Under the pieces are notes generated by a model. It was not told where the DNA came from and did not search any database. It saw only the letters and a program-made list of their open reading frames with translations. A DNA stretch of 64,000 bases from Verrucomicrobiota bacterium (GTDB taxonomy: Bacteria > Verrucomicrobiota > Verrucomicrobiia > Limisphaerales > Pedosphaeraceae): positions 1 to 64,000 of the forward strand of contig JAJPHR010000108.1 of NCBI GenBank assembly GCA_021325145.1, written 5' to 3'. Positions 25,920-35,233 of this stretch are shown one piece after another. The translations under genes were made by a program, and so were the position numbers. Position 1 is the stretch's first letter. Every line of letters begins with the position of its first letter.

Positions 25920-27192
25920 AAGTGCAGGTATTGGTGTTCCAGTTGGTTCCGTATTGGCTGACCGCCATGACCCAGTATCCCGCGCTGTTGGTCAACCGCA
26001 GACCGTTGGTCGTAAAAGTTCCGCAAAGGTTGACGGTGGGCAGCCAGCTGATCACGAACGGTGACACTTTGTTTGTCGCCTGGATCCAGACCTCCAGGTG
26101 GTTGTCGCCACTGGTTGCGTTAAGCGTGTTGGAGATGCAAGCGTTGGTTGTCAGAGTCCAAATCAACTTGGAATAGGCGAAGTCAAGCGAGAAATTTGTG
26201 CCATTTGAAACGAGGGGGGGATTGGTCGAAACTGAGTAAACCAGGTTTGTAGCCTGGTAATTTGTCAAACCCGAGCCATCGCCACTGAACGCGCCGCTCA
26301 AAGTTGCTCCACTCTCTGTATTGGTGATGACCGACGTCGGCAACTGTGCCGGCGATATTGTGCCGGCCAATTTTGTGGCATTTAGACCGCTCAACCCGCC
26401 ACCGTCTCCGGTGAACGTCCCATTAATGATGTTGTTCCCATTCGTGGCGAAGATCACTCCAGAAAAGACGTTCGTGCCCGTAAAAGTGTTGGTTCCACCC
26501 AGACGCGCAATGTTTGTTGACAATTGTGAATCAGAAATATCCCCGGTGACGCTGGCCGCCGTCGTCGCCGTCGCCGCGTTGCCGCTTATACTGATGCCAG
26601 CCGTGCCGGCACTCAAATTTGCCGGATTCAAATTAGTCAGCCCGCTGCCGATGCCGCTAAATGCGCCGGTCAAACTCACATTGGCTGCGTCGTTCGTAAC
26701 CACCGCTCCAGACAGTTGAGCCATGGACAAAACGCCCGTCAACTGCGCGGTTGGTATCGTGCCCAGCAAGTTGCTGGCGCTGCCGGCCATTATGGCATAC
26801 GGCGTCGCGGCAATAAGTTGCGGAGGATTGAGCATGGTGAAATTTGTGGCGCCGTTCGTCCGCATACCGACCTCCAACCAGAATGGATTGCCGGTAAATA
26901 TTTGAGAACCGAAGTCCAACGTAACCGTGAACAAGCCATTGGAAATGAGGATGCCGGAATTGGTGATTGCTGCGCCCACTTGAGGGACACCGTTACTGCT
27001 GCCAGCCAGTAGGAATGTAACATCATAAGTGCCGTTCGCGGGGCTTCCACCATCGCTCAAACGTCCGGAATAGGTAAACGCGGTTCCCTGAGCCGCGGCT
27101 TGCCGGAAATCGATTAGCAACACGAGCCCAATCGCGCATATGCGCAGGATATTAATGAGGGATGCAAAGAAATTCGAAAAATGGGTGTTCAT
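25894..27192 (-). CDS. Secreted tail-fibre-like repeat protein
   Basis: A 432-residue protein with a signal peptide (about 1-35, ending A-A-A-Q-G). The next segment, F-T-Y-S-G-R-L-S-D-G-G-S-P-A-N-G-T-Y-D, is common at the start of verrucomicrobial and planctomycete secreted repeat proteins. The middle holds three imperfect copies of a 20-residue repeat of the form G-x-F-x-G-x-G-x-G-L-x-x-x-x-x-x-x-L, at about 174-193, 256-275 and 298-317, in a Thr/Asn/Ala-rich setting. This is typical of beta-helical fibre shafts. The last 100 residues form a compact, less repetitive tail. No chaperone or protease domain is visible. It probably forms a surface fibre. It overlaps the LamG gene by 26 bases. Confidence 0.7.
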   Translation of the reverse strand: MNTHFSNFFASLINILRICAIGLVLLIDFRQAAAQGTAFTYSGRLSDGGSPANGTYDVTFLLAGSSNGVPQVGAAITNSGILISNGLFTVTLDFGSQIFTGNPFWLEVGMRTNGATNFTMLNPPQLIAATPYAIMAGSASNLLGTIPTAQLTGVLSMAQLSGAVVTNDAANVSLTGAFSGIGSGLTNLNPANLSAGTAGISISGNAATATTAASVTGDISDSQLSTNIARLGGTNTFTGTNVFSGVIFATNGNNIINGTFTGDGGGLSGLNATKLAGTISPAQLPTSVITNTESGATLSGAFSGDGSGLTNYQATNLVYSVSTNPPLVSNGTNFSLDFAYSKLIWTLTTNACISNTLNATSGDNHLEVWIQATNKVSPFVISWLPTVNLCGTFTTNGLRLTNSAGYWVMAVSQYGTNWNTNTCTYAIVPPNR

Positions 27193-27393
27193 GTTTTCAA
27201 AATTTGACCGGCATATTTTGGACGCGGTCGATAGGAAATGTTAATCGGGCGTGATGCTCTACGACAACCAGGCATGCGAATCGTGCTCTTGGGTGAGATT
27301 CGTATCCCGCGTTTCCTGCGATACAAGGCAATAGCCCACCTGCTCCATTGCCTGCAATCTGCCAGACACCCCGCTAAAAACTCGTTGGCGTTC

Positions 27394-28119
27394 TCACCCG
27401 GGACGATCGCGCAATGTGGGGTCCTTGGAGCAAAAAATGAGCCATCGTGACTCAGGACCGAAGGAACGTTCCTTGAGGAGCTTTAACCATGAACAGGCTT
27501 GAATTTGGTGCTCAAACTGCGACTGGTCGGCAAATTCCAGCGGTGGCAAATTACAGATCACGGTTAGCGGGCGTGGCCGCTCGCGCAGAGAAGCGCGAAG
27601 GTTGTCGAGCACACGAGTCAGGATGGTCCCATGGAATGGATTGAAGAAAAATATAACCGTCGCATCAGGCGGGACTTTGAATTGAGCAGCGTCCGCGCAA
27701 AAGATTTCAAGGTCCTTGCAGCACAGCCGGGGTATGGCACGGCTGATATTCTGTCTCGTGGTTGCCGCCAAGTCCGGTGAAATCTCGACGCCGAGCACAC
27801 GCTTGAACGGATGGCTCGCAGCGACGATCATGACACGACCGCGCCCGGCCCCGAAGTCGAGGAAACTGTCGCAGCCAGCGCGGATCGTGAGATCGGCGAG
27901 CACCTTCGAAAGTTGGAGATAATCCGTCGGAGAGTACCTATGGTACTCGCTATCTTCCAATCCTAATTCCCTGGCCGTGACTATTCCCTCCGTATGGATG
28001 CCGTAGCGATACTCGTTGAACCGAACCATGGCCCGGCAGAGCAGGCTGCGTGCAACGCCACTGCCGCCCTCTTTCATGAAAACGCGGCAACTGTTCGAAA
28101 AGATGGTTAGGAGACTCAT
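27394..28119 (-). CDS. Class I SAM-dependent methyltransferase
   Basis: About 241 residues from the ATG at 28119; a GTG at 28158 is also possible. The SAM-binding motif I, F-L-D-F-G-A-G-R-G-R-V, is clear. It is followed by the acidic residue after strand 2 (V-L-G-V-E-I-S-P) and by a D-A-A-Q-F motif. The region after strand 4 reads V-I-F-F-F-N-P-F-H-G rather than an N-P-P-Y type, so nucleic-acid N-methylation is unlikely. Small-molecule O-, N- or C-methylation is plausible. It lies about 100 bases after the KS-AT-PCP-TE gene on the same strand and may decorate the block B product. The substrate is unknown. Confidence 0.75.
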   Translation of the reverse strand: MSLLTIFSNSCRVFMKEGGSGVARSLLCRAMVRFNEYRYGIHTEGIVTARELGLEDSEYHRYSPTDYLQLSKVLADLTIRAGCDSFLDFGAGRGRVMIVAASHPFKRVLGVEISPDLAATTRQNISRAIPRLCCKDLEIFCADAAQFKVPPDATVIFFFNPFHGTILTRVLDNLRASLRERPRPLTVICNLPPLEFADQSQFEHQIQACSWLKLLKERSFGPESRWLIFCSKDPTLRDRPG

Positions 28120-28216
28120 TGGTCGGATCAGGGGTGGTTGGCCAAATCCAGCTTCCACTCAGCTGGGACTGGTTTCTTGCGAAACGTGGCGTGGTAGAAG
28201 CAGACTCATGGCCGAA

Positions 28217-31200
28217 TCAAGGCAAAGTTTGGTAATTCGCATTTTGCTCCAAGCGAGTCCGCAGTCGTTGCGCGACCACCGCGGCAGCCGGTTTGTTCAT
28301 CATTGAGAAGTGGTCACCAGGGACACGAATAACCTCCAAGCCATTCCGAACCAATTCCCCCCAGCCGTACGTCGGATCAACGGCAAAGCGAAATCCTTCG
28401 TAGAATTCCCAGTCGTCAATTTGAAAGAGAACCACATGGCCACCGTAAGAGCCAGGACGGTAATTGCACATGGCGCAGCGGACAGCTTCTATTAGGGGAG
28501 GTGCATCGTTGTCAGGCTTGATAGGGAGGAACCCTCTGCTCGAAAACCAATACGCAAGCTTATTGATCGCCAGATTGGAAAAAAAGGCAGCGCGTTCTAA
28601 TAAACTCAGCGTAGACATGTGACGTCGAAAAAGGTCGGCTATTTCTCCAAACGAACGTTTCCTGGCGTTCAATTCAGGAACCCTGCTATCAAGAAGGAAA
28701 AGGAGTTCAACCTTCACGCCTCGGGATTCCATTTGACGAGCGACTTCAAAGGCGACTACCCCGCCGTTCGACCAGCCACAGAGAAAGTAGGGACCATGCG
28801 GCCAAACACTTTGAATCTGAGGCGCCAAGTAGGCGGCAATTTCTTCTATACTGCCAGGCATGGCTTCTTTTCCATGCAGGCCAGGGTACTGCAAGCCATC
28901 GTAATAGCGGAGTTCTCCATGCAAGTTTCGAGCCAACTCGCGCGGGATAAATTCGTAGCCCGAGTTGCCTGGAATGAAAAAGAGCGGCGCGCCCGTTCCA
29001 TTGCCTCGCAACCCGCCAGAAAACGAGGGAACGGCGACGGCGTTCTCATCCAGCAACCTCGAGAATTGGAGGATCGTTGGAGCTGTAAATAGCGACGCTA
29101 TCGGAAGAGACTTCCCGAACCGCCTTTGGACCTCGGCGATAACGCGCATAGCCTGCAAGGAGTGCCCGCCGATCTCAAAAAAATTCTCAAGTATCCCAAC
29201 TTGTTTTAGTCCAAGCGCGTCAGACCATATTTTCTCCAAGGCGATCTCTGTGTCCGTGCCCGGTTGCTGGAGTTTCACTTCCCCACCGAGTGTCAACGGT
29301 GTGGCCTCTGAAGCAACAGGTGCCGAAGGCGCGACTGGCTGTTGGGTGGTCGAGCTTTGAGTATCTGTTTGTGGTTTCCGGTCAACACAAGGCTCACTCT
29401 CCTGGCGCTGTCTTTCGAAAGGGTAGGTGGGCAGGAATACTTTGCGCCGACTCCGCCGTGGCTCCAGTTTCACCCAGTCGATTTCCACTCCGGCAAGCCA
29501 AAGCTGGCCGACGGTGTTCAGGATGAAATCAGAATCGGGCTGGTTCTCGTACTCATGCCTCAAGGAGGAGAGGGATACCTGGCTCGTAGTGGCGCTTCGC
29601 GCGGGGTGTTGCATTGCCAATACTCCCAGGGTGCGCCCGGGGCCAACTTCAAGGGGCAGAACGTCCGGAAGTTTCCACAACTGCCCAAGCGCGCCGCTGA
29701 ATCGAGCCGTGCGGCGGGCATGATCCACCCAATAAGACGGATCGAGAGCCTGCTCCTCCGTGATCCAAGTTCCGGTGACGTTGGACGTGAAAGGAATACG
29801 GGGAACATTCGGACGGACCTGTTTCACTTCCCGCGCGAAGGAATCGAGAATTGGTTCAAGCATCTTCGAATGGAAAGCATGAACATTCCTGACAGGACGA
29901 AAGATGATTTCTCGCTCTTTGAGCCGACTTTGGAAATCAGACATGTCGGCAACTGGGCCGGCCACGACGCATAAATTAGGGCCGTTGATCAGCGAAATGG
30001 ACAGTTGTTTTCCGAGCAGGGGCAGCAGCTTGTCTTCGGACTGCATGACTGCGAGCATGGATCCGCGAGGCAGGTCGTTCACCAACTTGGCCCGGACCGC
30101 CACCAACCTTAACGCGTCTTCAAGCGTGAAGACTCCCGCCAGGCATGCGGCGACATATTCCCCCATGCTGTGGCCCACGATCCTATCGGGTTGGACGCCC
30201 CAACTGAGCCAAAGCTGGGCGAGGGCGTACTCCACACAGAAGAGTGCCGGATGACAATTGACCGTTTGATCCAGCATCTGAGATGTTGCGTCTGGCGGCT
30301 CATCCGTGGCCTGACCCAGCATCCGCTTCAAATCAATTCCACGCGACTTGGCCGGTTCCTTCCGAACTCGATCACGTGGATACAAGAGTTCACGAACGTC
30401 GGTCTCAATGAATGGTTGTAGAATTTTTGCACAACGGTCTATTTCCTGACGGAAAACTCCAAAATGTTCGTAAAGTCCCTGCCCCATGCCTACGTAATGG
30501 TCGCCGACGCCGGGCAACAGGAAGACCACAGGCCGACGGGATCCGTTACGCACCGATCCAACAGAACCCTTCTTGGAATCGATCGCTTTAAGAGCAGCCA
30601 CCGCATCCTTCGTGTGGCTGCAAACGATAAACCGGCGGCAAGAAAAGTGCCGGCGTCCCATTTGGAGCGTATGAGCCGTATCGTCCAGGCAGCCGGAGTT
30701 TGAAAAGCGTTCATCACTAACGTTCCGGGTACGCCCGTCGGCTTCAGCAGGAGGAACCGATCTCGCAGATGGTGAATGGGAGACAGCGCGTTGGAGATCC
30801 ACGGATGAAGAGGCCAGGAAATCCGCAAGGTTGCCGGACATGGCGTCAAGAGCGGCGCGAGTTTTTGCGGAAAGCACGAGCACGTACGGACCCTCTGAAT
30901 CAGTTATGGACGTAACTGCGGGAGCTTCCTCCAGAATCACATGAGTATAGGTCGCGCCCATTCTGCAAGCCATTACTCCGGCCCGGCGGGGCCCGGCACT
31001 TTGGGCCCATTCCACCGCCTTCGTGTTAAGATAGAACGGCGTGGAGAGAAAATCTATTTTCGGGTTGAGCTCGGATTGGTGCAGGGCAGGCGGAATGACA
31101 CGGTGTTTGAGCGCAAGAACTGTTTTAATCAGCCCAGCGATGCCGCCGGCTGAATCCAAGCAGCCCATGTTGGTCTTGACTGAGCCGATGGCGCAATAGC

Positions 31201-32044
31201 CATTGCGCTGAGTGAAGTTACGGAACGCCTTCGTCAAAGCGAGAATCTCGACCGGATCCTCCATCGGCGTCCTCAATCCGTCGGTCTCAATGTAGGAAAT
31301 GCTTTCGGGATTCACTCCGGAATTTACCAGCGCCTCCACTATAACATCGGCCTGTCCATCCACGTTTAAAGCGGTGCGTCCGGCTTTTACAGAGCTGTCG
31401 TCGCTGACCGCGGAACCCTTGATGACCGCATGAATGGGATCGCCCTGCGACAGCGCGTCGGCCAGGCGCCTCATCACGATGACGCCCCCGCTGGCATCGT
31501 GAAAATTACCTGCCCGGTGCGGTACTCGCGCATCAGCCCCCCCGGCCAAGGCCATATCGATTTCCTCATTCAAAAGACTTTGCCGGGCCAGATGGATGGA
31601 ACCCAAAGATGTTGAGCAGGCCGTTTGAACCGTCAAGCGGGCATTCAGGCCGCTCTTCATGAGGGACGGATTCGAGGCCGGGCTTGCAAACACCCCGATT
31701 CCCCCTGGAAAACGATCTGGATCACAGGCCGCATCCTCGAGCGCCACGTGCGCCAGTTCGAGCAGCAGCCGGTGCTGGGGATCCAAGTCGTCCGCCTCGC
31801 TCGCAGAAAAGCCAAAGAACGCCGCGTCAAACGGTTCCGGATCATCCAAGGCGGTGGCAGCTTTTGCGCAGTCCCGGCTGGCAGGAAAGGCAGCAGAAAT
31901 CCCCGCTTCGATCATTTCTTGATCGGAATGTCGGGCGATGGACTCGGCTTCGCCGAAGAGTTTCTGCCGGAGTTCCTGTAAGTTTCTTGCTCCAGGAAAA
32001 CGGCATGCCATGCCGACTATGGCGATGTTTTGACTCTTATCCAC
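28217..32044 (-). CDS. KS(degenerate)-AT-PCP-TE polyketide synthase-like protein
   Basis: A 1275-residue protein starting at a GTG inside the end of the A gene (8-base overlap). The KS-like part (1-375) keeps Cys143 (T-A-C-S-T-S) but reads E-T-D-G-L-R-T where E-A-H-G-T-G-T is required (His to Asp255), and N-M-G-C-L-D where N-V-G-H-L is required (His to Cys295). Two structural blocks, of about 50 residues before the Cys and about 27 after it, are also missing compared with the KS at 13265. The AT (500-870) has Ser626 in G-H-S-M-G-E-Y and H-A-F-H at 722-725, but P-G-V-G-D-H in place of P-G-Q-G-x-Q. The carrier is PCP-like (G-G-H-S-L, Ser962). The TE has G-W-S-N-G-G (Ser1092), Asp1119 and His1245. 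Condensation by this KS looks impossible, while AT, carrier and TE look usable. Confidence 0.9.
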   Translation of the reverse strand: MDKSQNIAIVGMACRFPGARNLQELRQKLFGEAESIARHSDQEMIEAGISAAFPASRDCAKAATALDDPEPFDAAFFGFSASEADDLDPQHRLLLELAHVALEDAACDPDRFPGGIGVFASPASNPSLMKSGLNARLTVQTACSTSLGSIHLARQSLLNEEIDMALAGGADARVPHRAGNFHDASGGVIVMRRLADALSQGDPIHAVIKGSAVSDDSSVKAGRTALNVDGQADVIVEALVNSGVNPESISYIETDGLRTPMEDPVEILALTKAFRNFTQRNGYCAIGSVKTNMGCLDSAGGIAGLIKTVLALKHRVIPPALHQSELNPKIDFLSTPFYLNTKAVEWAQSAGPRRAGVMACRMGATYTHVILEEAPAVTSITDSEGPYVLVLSAKTRAALDAMSGNLADFLASSSVDLQRAVSHSPSARSVPPAEADGRTRNVSDERFSNSGCLDDTAHTLQMGRRHFSCRRFIVCSHTKDAVAALKAIDSKKGSVGSVRNGSRRPVVFLLPGVGDHYVGMGQGLYEHFGVFRQEIDRCAKILQPFIETDVRELLYPRDRVRKEPAKSRGIDLKRMLGQATDEPPDATSQMLDQTVNCHPALFCVEYALAQLWLSWGVQPDRIVGHSMGEYVAACLAGVFTLEDALRLVAVRAKLVNDLPRGSMLAVMQSEDKLLPLLGKQLSISLINGPNLCVVAGPVADMSDFQSRLKEREIIFRPVRNVHAFHSKMLEPILDSFAREVKQVRPNVPRIPFTSNVTGTWITEEQALDPSYWVDHARRTARFSGALGQLWKLPDVLPLEVGPGRTLGVLAMQHPARSATTSQVSLSSLRHEYENQPDSDFILNTVGQLWLAGVEIDWVKLEPRRSRRKVFLPTYPFERQRQESEPCVDRKPQTDTQSSTTQQPVAPSAPVASEATPLTLGGEVKLQQPGTDTEIALEKIWSDALGLKQVGILENFFEIGGHSLQAMRVIAEVQRRFGKSLPIASLFTAPTILQFSRLLDENAVAVPSFSGGLRGNGTGAPLFFIPGNSGYEFIPRELARNLHGELRYYDGLQYPGLHGKEAMPGSIEEIAAYLAPQIQSVWPHGPYFLCGWSNGGVVAFEVARQMESRGVKVELLFLLDSRVPELNARKRSFGEIADLFRRHMSTLSLLERAAFFSNLAINKLAYWFSSRGFLPIKPDNDAPPLIEAVRCAMCNYRPGSYGGHVVLFQIDDWEFYEGFRFAVDPTYGWGELVRNGLEVIRVPGDHFSMMNKPAAAVVAQRLRTRLEQNANYQTLP

Positions 32045-33665
32045 TTGCTCGCGCGGTCTTCGGCCGAATCGTTGGTTCCGGCAAAGCCTTTCGATCCGCC
32101 TTGCCGTTGGGAGTCAAAGGAACGTGGCTGATTTTCTCGAAATGGCCGGGCACCATGTAATCGGGCAGGAAACGCAGGAGATGCTGCTTAAGGGCCTGAA
32201 TATCGACCTCCTGTTTGCAAACGAGATACGCAATAATAACAATGATACTTTCTGAGTATTTTTTTGTGGAGACGACACAGTCGGCAATTCCCGGAAAAGT
32301 CTGAATTGTGTTTTCGATTTCTCCCAATTCAATTCTCAAACCGCGGATTTTGACCTGATGATCTTCACGACCCAGGTACTCGATGTTGCCGTCAGGCAAC
32401 CAGCGCGCCACGTCCCCGGTGCGATAGATCCGTTCGCCAAGGATGGCGGGATGTTCAAGAAACCGCTCGCTCGTCAATTGCGGATTATTCAGGTAACCCC
32501 GCGCCAACCCCACGCCCGCCAGGCAAAGTTCGCCGGTCTCTCCGACAGGCACCTGCTGTCCATCTCTGATGATGTAAGCTCTGATATTCTGAATCGGCCG
32601 GCCTATGGGAATCCGATCGAGATCGCCGCTCGCCGGACAATCGAAGAATGTCGCATCGACGGTTGCCTCAGTGGGTCCATAAAGATTGGTGAGCCGCGCG
32701 CCCGTGTTTTGACCGATAATTTCGTTGAACTTCCTGACATGAACCGCGCTCAGCGCCTCACCGCTCGCAAACACCCGGCGTAACGAAGAGAGCGCAGTTG
32801 AAGCCTGGCCGGACCTTCCGTCCAAATACTCAAGGAAGACGTTGAGCATCGACGGCACAAAATGTACTACGCTGACTCGGTGCTTCCTGATCGTTTCGAC
32901 CAGTATCTGGGGAAACTTCTCGCCGCGAGGCGCGAGCAGGCAGAGTGCGGCGCCGTGCAGCGCCCACCAAAAAAGCTCCCATACTGAAACATCGAAGCAA
33001 AACGATGTTTTTTGCAGCAGCACGTCCCTATTATCGATCGGGTAGGTGCTTTGCATCCAATGAAGCCGATTAACCACGGAGCGATGTTCAATCATCACGC
33101 CCTTGGGTTTTCCGGTTGAGCCCGAAGTATAAATTACATAGGCGAGGTCGTCCGGCCGGTTCACCTTGGCAGGGTTGGAAGTCGGGCCTGTGTAAGTCCG
33201 CGTTTCCTCGAGATTGATGATCCGCAAACCTGGCGGGGCTTTCATGGCGGTGGCTGCGTGGACCAACAGGACACCGACGGAAGCGTCAGTCAAAACGTAG
33301 CCGAGTCTATCCGACGGATCATCCGGCGAGAGGGGCAAATAAGCGGCCCCCGCTTTGATGATTCCGAAGATGCCGATGATCATCGCAAAGGACCGTTCAA
33401 CCATGATGCCGACAATTTGTCCTGGACGCACCCCTTCTTCCTGCAACCGATGGGCAACTTGATTTGCCCTCTCGTTCAACTGAGAGTAGTTGAGCGTCGA
33501 CGCGCCCCAATATTTATCGTGCTCACAGAGCACGGCCTCCTGCAGTGGATGTTGTTGCACCCGCGCCTCGAAAAGGTCGTGAAGCAAGACGTTGTCAGGG
33601 AACTCACGGTTGGTGCAATTGAATGCAGCAAGCTGGTTCAATGTTGATCCATCTATTTGGCCCAT
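32037..33665 (-). CDS. Stand-alone adenylation enzyme, serine code (ZmaJ-like)
   Basis: A 542-residue single A domain with no C or carrier domain. Core motifs are intact: V-I-Y-T-S-G-S-T-G-K-P-K-G, L-Y-G-P-T-E-A, Y-R-T-G-D-V, Q-V-K-I-R-G-L-R-I-E-L-G-E and N-G-K-A-D-R-K. The pocket residues read DVWHFSLVDK, the classical serine code (as in EntF). It would make Ser-AMP and load a separate carrier. In the zwittermicin A pathway, ZmaJ does this for the ACP ZmaH, and two dehydrogenases then oxidise Ser-ACP to aminomalonyl-ACP. Here the same three partners lie directly upstream (33726-36085). AGAGGA (33671-33676) sits five bases before the ATG. The stop overlaps the next gene's GTG. Confidence 0.93.
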   Translation of the reverse strand: MGQIDGSTLNQLAAFNCTNREFPDNVLLHDLFEARVQQHPLQEAVLCEHDKYWGASTLNYSQLNERANQVAHRLQEEGVRPGQIVGIMVERSFAMIIGIFGIIKAGAAYLPLSPDDPSDRLGYVLTDASVGVLLVHAATAMKAPPGLRIINLEETRTYTGPTSNPAKVNRPDDLAYVIYTSGSTGKPKGVMIEHRSVVNRLHWMQSTYPIDNRDVLLQKTSFCFDVSVWELFWWALHGAALCLLAPRGEKFPQILVETIRKHRVSVVHFVPSMLNVFLEYLDGRSGQASTALSSLRRVFASGEALSAVHVRKFNEIIGQNTGARLTNLYGPTEATVDATFFDCPASGDLDRIPIGRPIQNIRAYIIRDGQQVPVGETGELCLAGVGLARGYLNNPQLTSERFLEHPAILGERIYRTGDVARWLPDGNIEYLGREDHQVKIRGLRIELGEIENTIQTFPGIADCVVSTKKYSESIIVIIAYLVCKQEVDIQALKQHLLRFLPDYMVPGHFEKISHVPLTPNGKADRKALPEPTIRPKTARASG

Positions 33666-33670
33666 AAAAT

Positions 33671-33676
33671 TCCTCT
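33671..33676 (-). promoter_or_regulatory. Ribosome binding site of the serine A enzyme
   Basis: AGAGGA on the minus strand ends five bases before the ATG at 33665 and supports that start. Confidence 0.6.
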
Positions 33677-33725
33677 CAGGATGTGTTCCTTAGCCTCCAA
33701 TTATCTGTGCAAACCAAGATGCCGG

Positions 33726-34910
33726 TCAAACGCCAGGATTAGGACGTTGCCGACGTTGATCCCCAATGGCATTGTGAACAAAGGTCTTGCCGAGAATGAA
33801 TTCATGGACTTGGGTCGTTCCTTCGATGATCTCGGTGATTTTGGCACCGCGGTAAAAGCGGGCGACCGGGGATGACTCGTGACAACCCGACGCGCCGTGA
33901 ATCTGGACGGCGTCCGAAGCCGCCTGAACAGCCGCCCGCGAGGCGAAGTACTTGGCGATCATGCTTGTCGTGAACGTTTCTGGGAGATGGTCATCCTCGG
34001 CTCGACAAGCGTTCCAGCATAGAAGCTTGGCGGCTTCTAGATTGGTACCCATATTCGCAATTAAAGACTGGATCATACCTATGTCGCCTAAGTTTTGGCC
34101 GCTAACTTTGCGTGAAGCAGCGTAACGAGTGCTTTCCTCAAAGCAGGCGCGAAGGAGTCCCAACGCCGAACAAGCGGTACTGATTCTGCCGTACTGCAGA
34201 CCAATCGGGGCAATGTGCGAGAGCGCAAATCCAGGTTTACCGACGATGTTGGTTGCAGGAATGGGCACCTCGTGGAAGCGAAGCCGCGCAAGACCGGCCG
34301 CGCGAAAGCCCAGCATGTTATCGATGGGTTCAATTTCAAACCCGTCACTTTCTCTTGGGACAAGGCAGGCAAGCGGCTGCCGATCCAACATTCCAAATAC
34401 CAGGAACACCCCTGCCTTTTGGCCATTGCTGATCCATTTCTTTTCACCATTCAAGACCAGGCCGCCAGTCCGATCGTTCCGTCGGAACTCGGTAGCCATT
34501 GATTGTAAATCGCTCCCAGTACCGGGCTCGGTCAATGCGAATGCACCAATGATTTCGCCTTTGGCAAGAGGCCCCAGCCATTTTCCTCGCTGTTCAGCGG
34601 TTCCCCATTTGAGCAGCGCCGCAGAAATCATTGACTGGACAGTCAGGATTCCCGTAAAGGCCGAGTCGCTCCGCCCTAACGCCTCATGCAGTAAACCGAA
34701 CGTGACCACGTCCCAGCCCCTGCCACCGAATTCACACGGGATGTTAGCGCCCAAATAGCCGGCGGCGCCCAATTGAGAAACGGCAGAATCGGGTATCTGC
34801 TGAGCCCGGTCCCATTTGTAGGCGAACGGCTCAACGTTCGACGCGGCAAAATCCTGGAACTCCGCGTGCCGCTTGATCTGTTCGGCAGTTAAGAAAATAT
34901 CCATGTTCAT
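33726..34910 (-). CDS. Acyl-CoA dehydrogenase-type flavoenzyme (ZmaI/FkbI-like)
   Basis: A 394-residue, full-length acyl-CoA dehydrogenase fold. It has the FAD/substrate motif A-L-T-E-P-G-T-G-S-D, the W-I-S-N-G region and the C-terminal I-I-E-G-T-T-Q-V-H-E segment carrying a Glu at the usual catalytic site. Relatives FkbI, ZmaE and ZmaI act on carrier-bound C3 units rather than CoA esters when making methoxy-, hydroxy- or aminomalonyl-ACP. With a serine-loading A enzyme and no FkbH-like glyceryl transferase here, the aminomalonyl version is favoured. It lies 23 bases after the ACP gene in the same direction. Confidence 0.88.
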   Translation of the reverse strand: MNMDIFLTAEQIKRHAEFQDFAASNVEPFAYKWDRAQQIPDSAVSQLGAAGYLGANIPCEFGGRGWDVVTFGLLHEALGRSDSAFTGILTVQSMISAALLKWGTAEQRGKWLGPLAKGEIIGAFALTEPGTGSDLQSMATEFRRNDRTGGLVLNGEKKWISNGQKAGVFLVFGMLDRQPLACLVPRESDGFEIEPIDNMLGFRAAGLARLRFHEVPIPATNIVGKPGFALSHIAPIGLQYGRISTACSALGLLRACFEESTRYAASRKVSGQNLGDIGMIQSLIANMGTNLEAAKLLCWNACRAEDDHLPETFTTSMIAKYFASRAAVQAASDAVQIHGASGCHESSPVARFYRGAKITEIIEGTTQVHEFILGKTFVHNAIGDQRRQRPNPGV

Positions 34911-34933
34911 TCTTCGCCCGCTGCTGCAAGGGC

Positions 34934-35191
34934 TTAGGCCACTTGGCCGGAGGACTTTCGGACAACAAACGCCGCCGTTGCGCTGACGGATTTGAAATTG
35001 TCGATATGAAGATCGTCCCCGCCAATTTCAACTCCAAATTTGCGTTCAACAAACGTCATCAACTGCACGGCAAACAGGGAATTAATCAGGCCTGTTTCAA
35101 ACAGGTCTTCATCATCGCCCAACGCATCAATGTTGATTGAATTATTAATGAAGTTTCTAACGATGTCCTTTACATTTTTTGAGTCATTCAT
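34934..35191 (-). CDS. Discrete acyl carrier protein (ZmaH/FkbJ-like)
   Basis: An 85-residue carrier protein. The phosphopantetheine Ser is in D-L-F-E-T-G-L-I-N-S-L-F-A (Ser about 38), a variant of the usual D-S-L motif that is typical of FkbJ/ZmaD/ZmaH-type ACPs of extender-unit cassettes. It is followed by V-Q-L-M-T-F-V-E-R-K-F-G-V-E-I. It would carry seryl and then aminomalonyl groups as a thioester. It sits between the two dehydrogenase genes with short gaps (42 and 23 bases), as in known extender-unit operons. Confidence 0.9.
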   Translation of the reverse strand: MNDSKNVKDIVRNFINNSINIDALGDDEDLFETGLINSLFAVQLMTFVERKFGVEIGGDDLHIDNFKSVSATAAFVVRKSSGQVA

Positions 35192-35233
35192 CTTTTGTAA
35201 AACTATTCGCAGTATGTTTTAGGTTTCCGAGTC

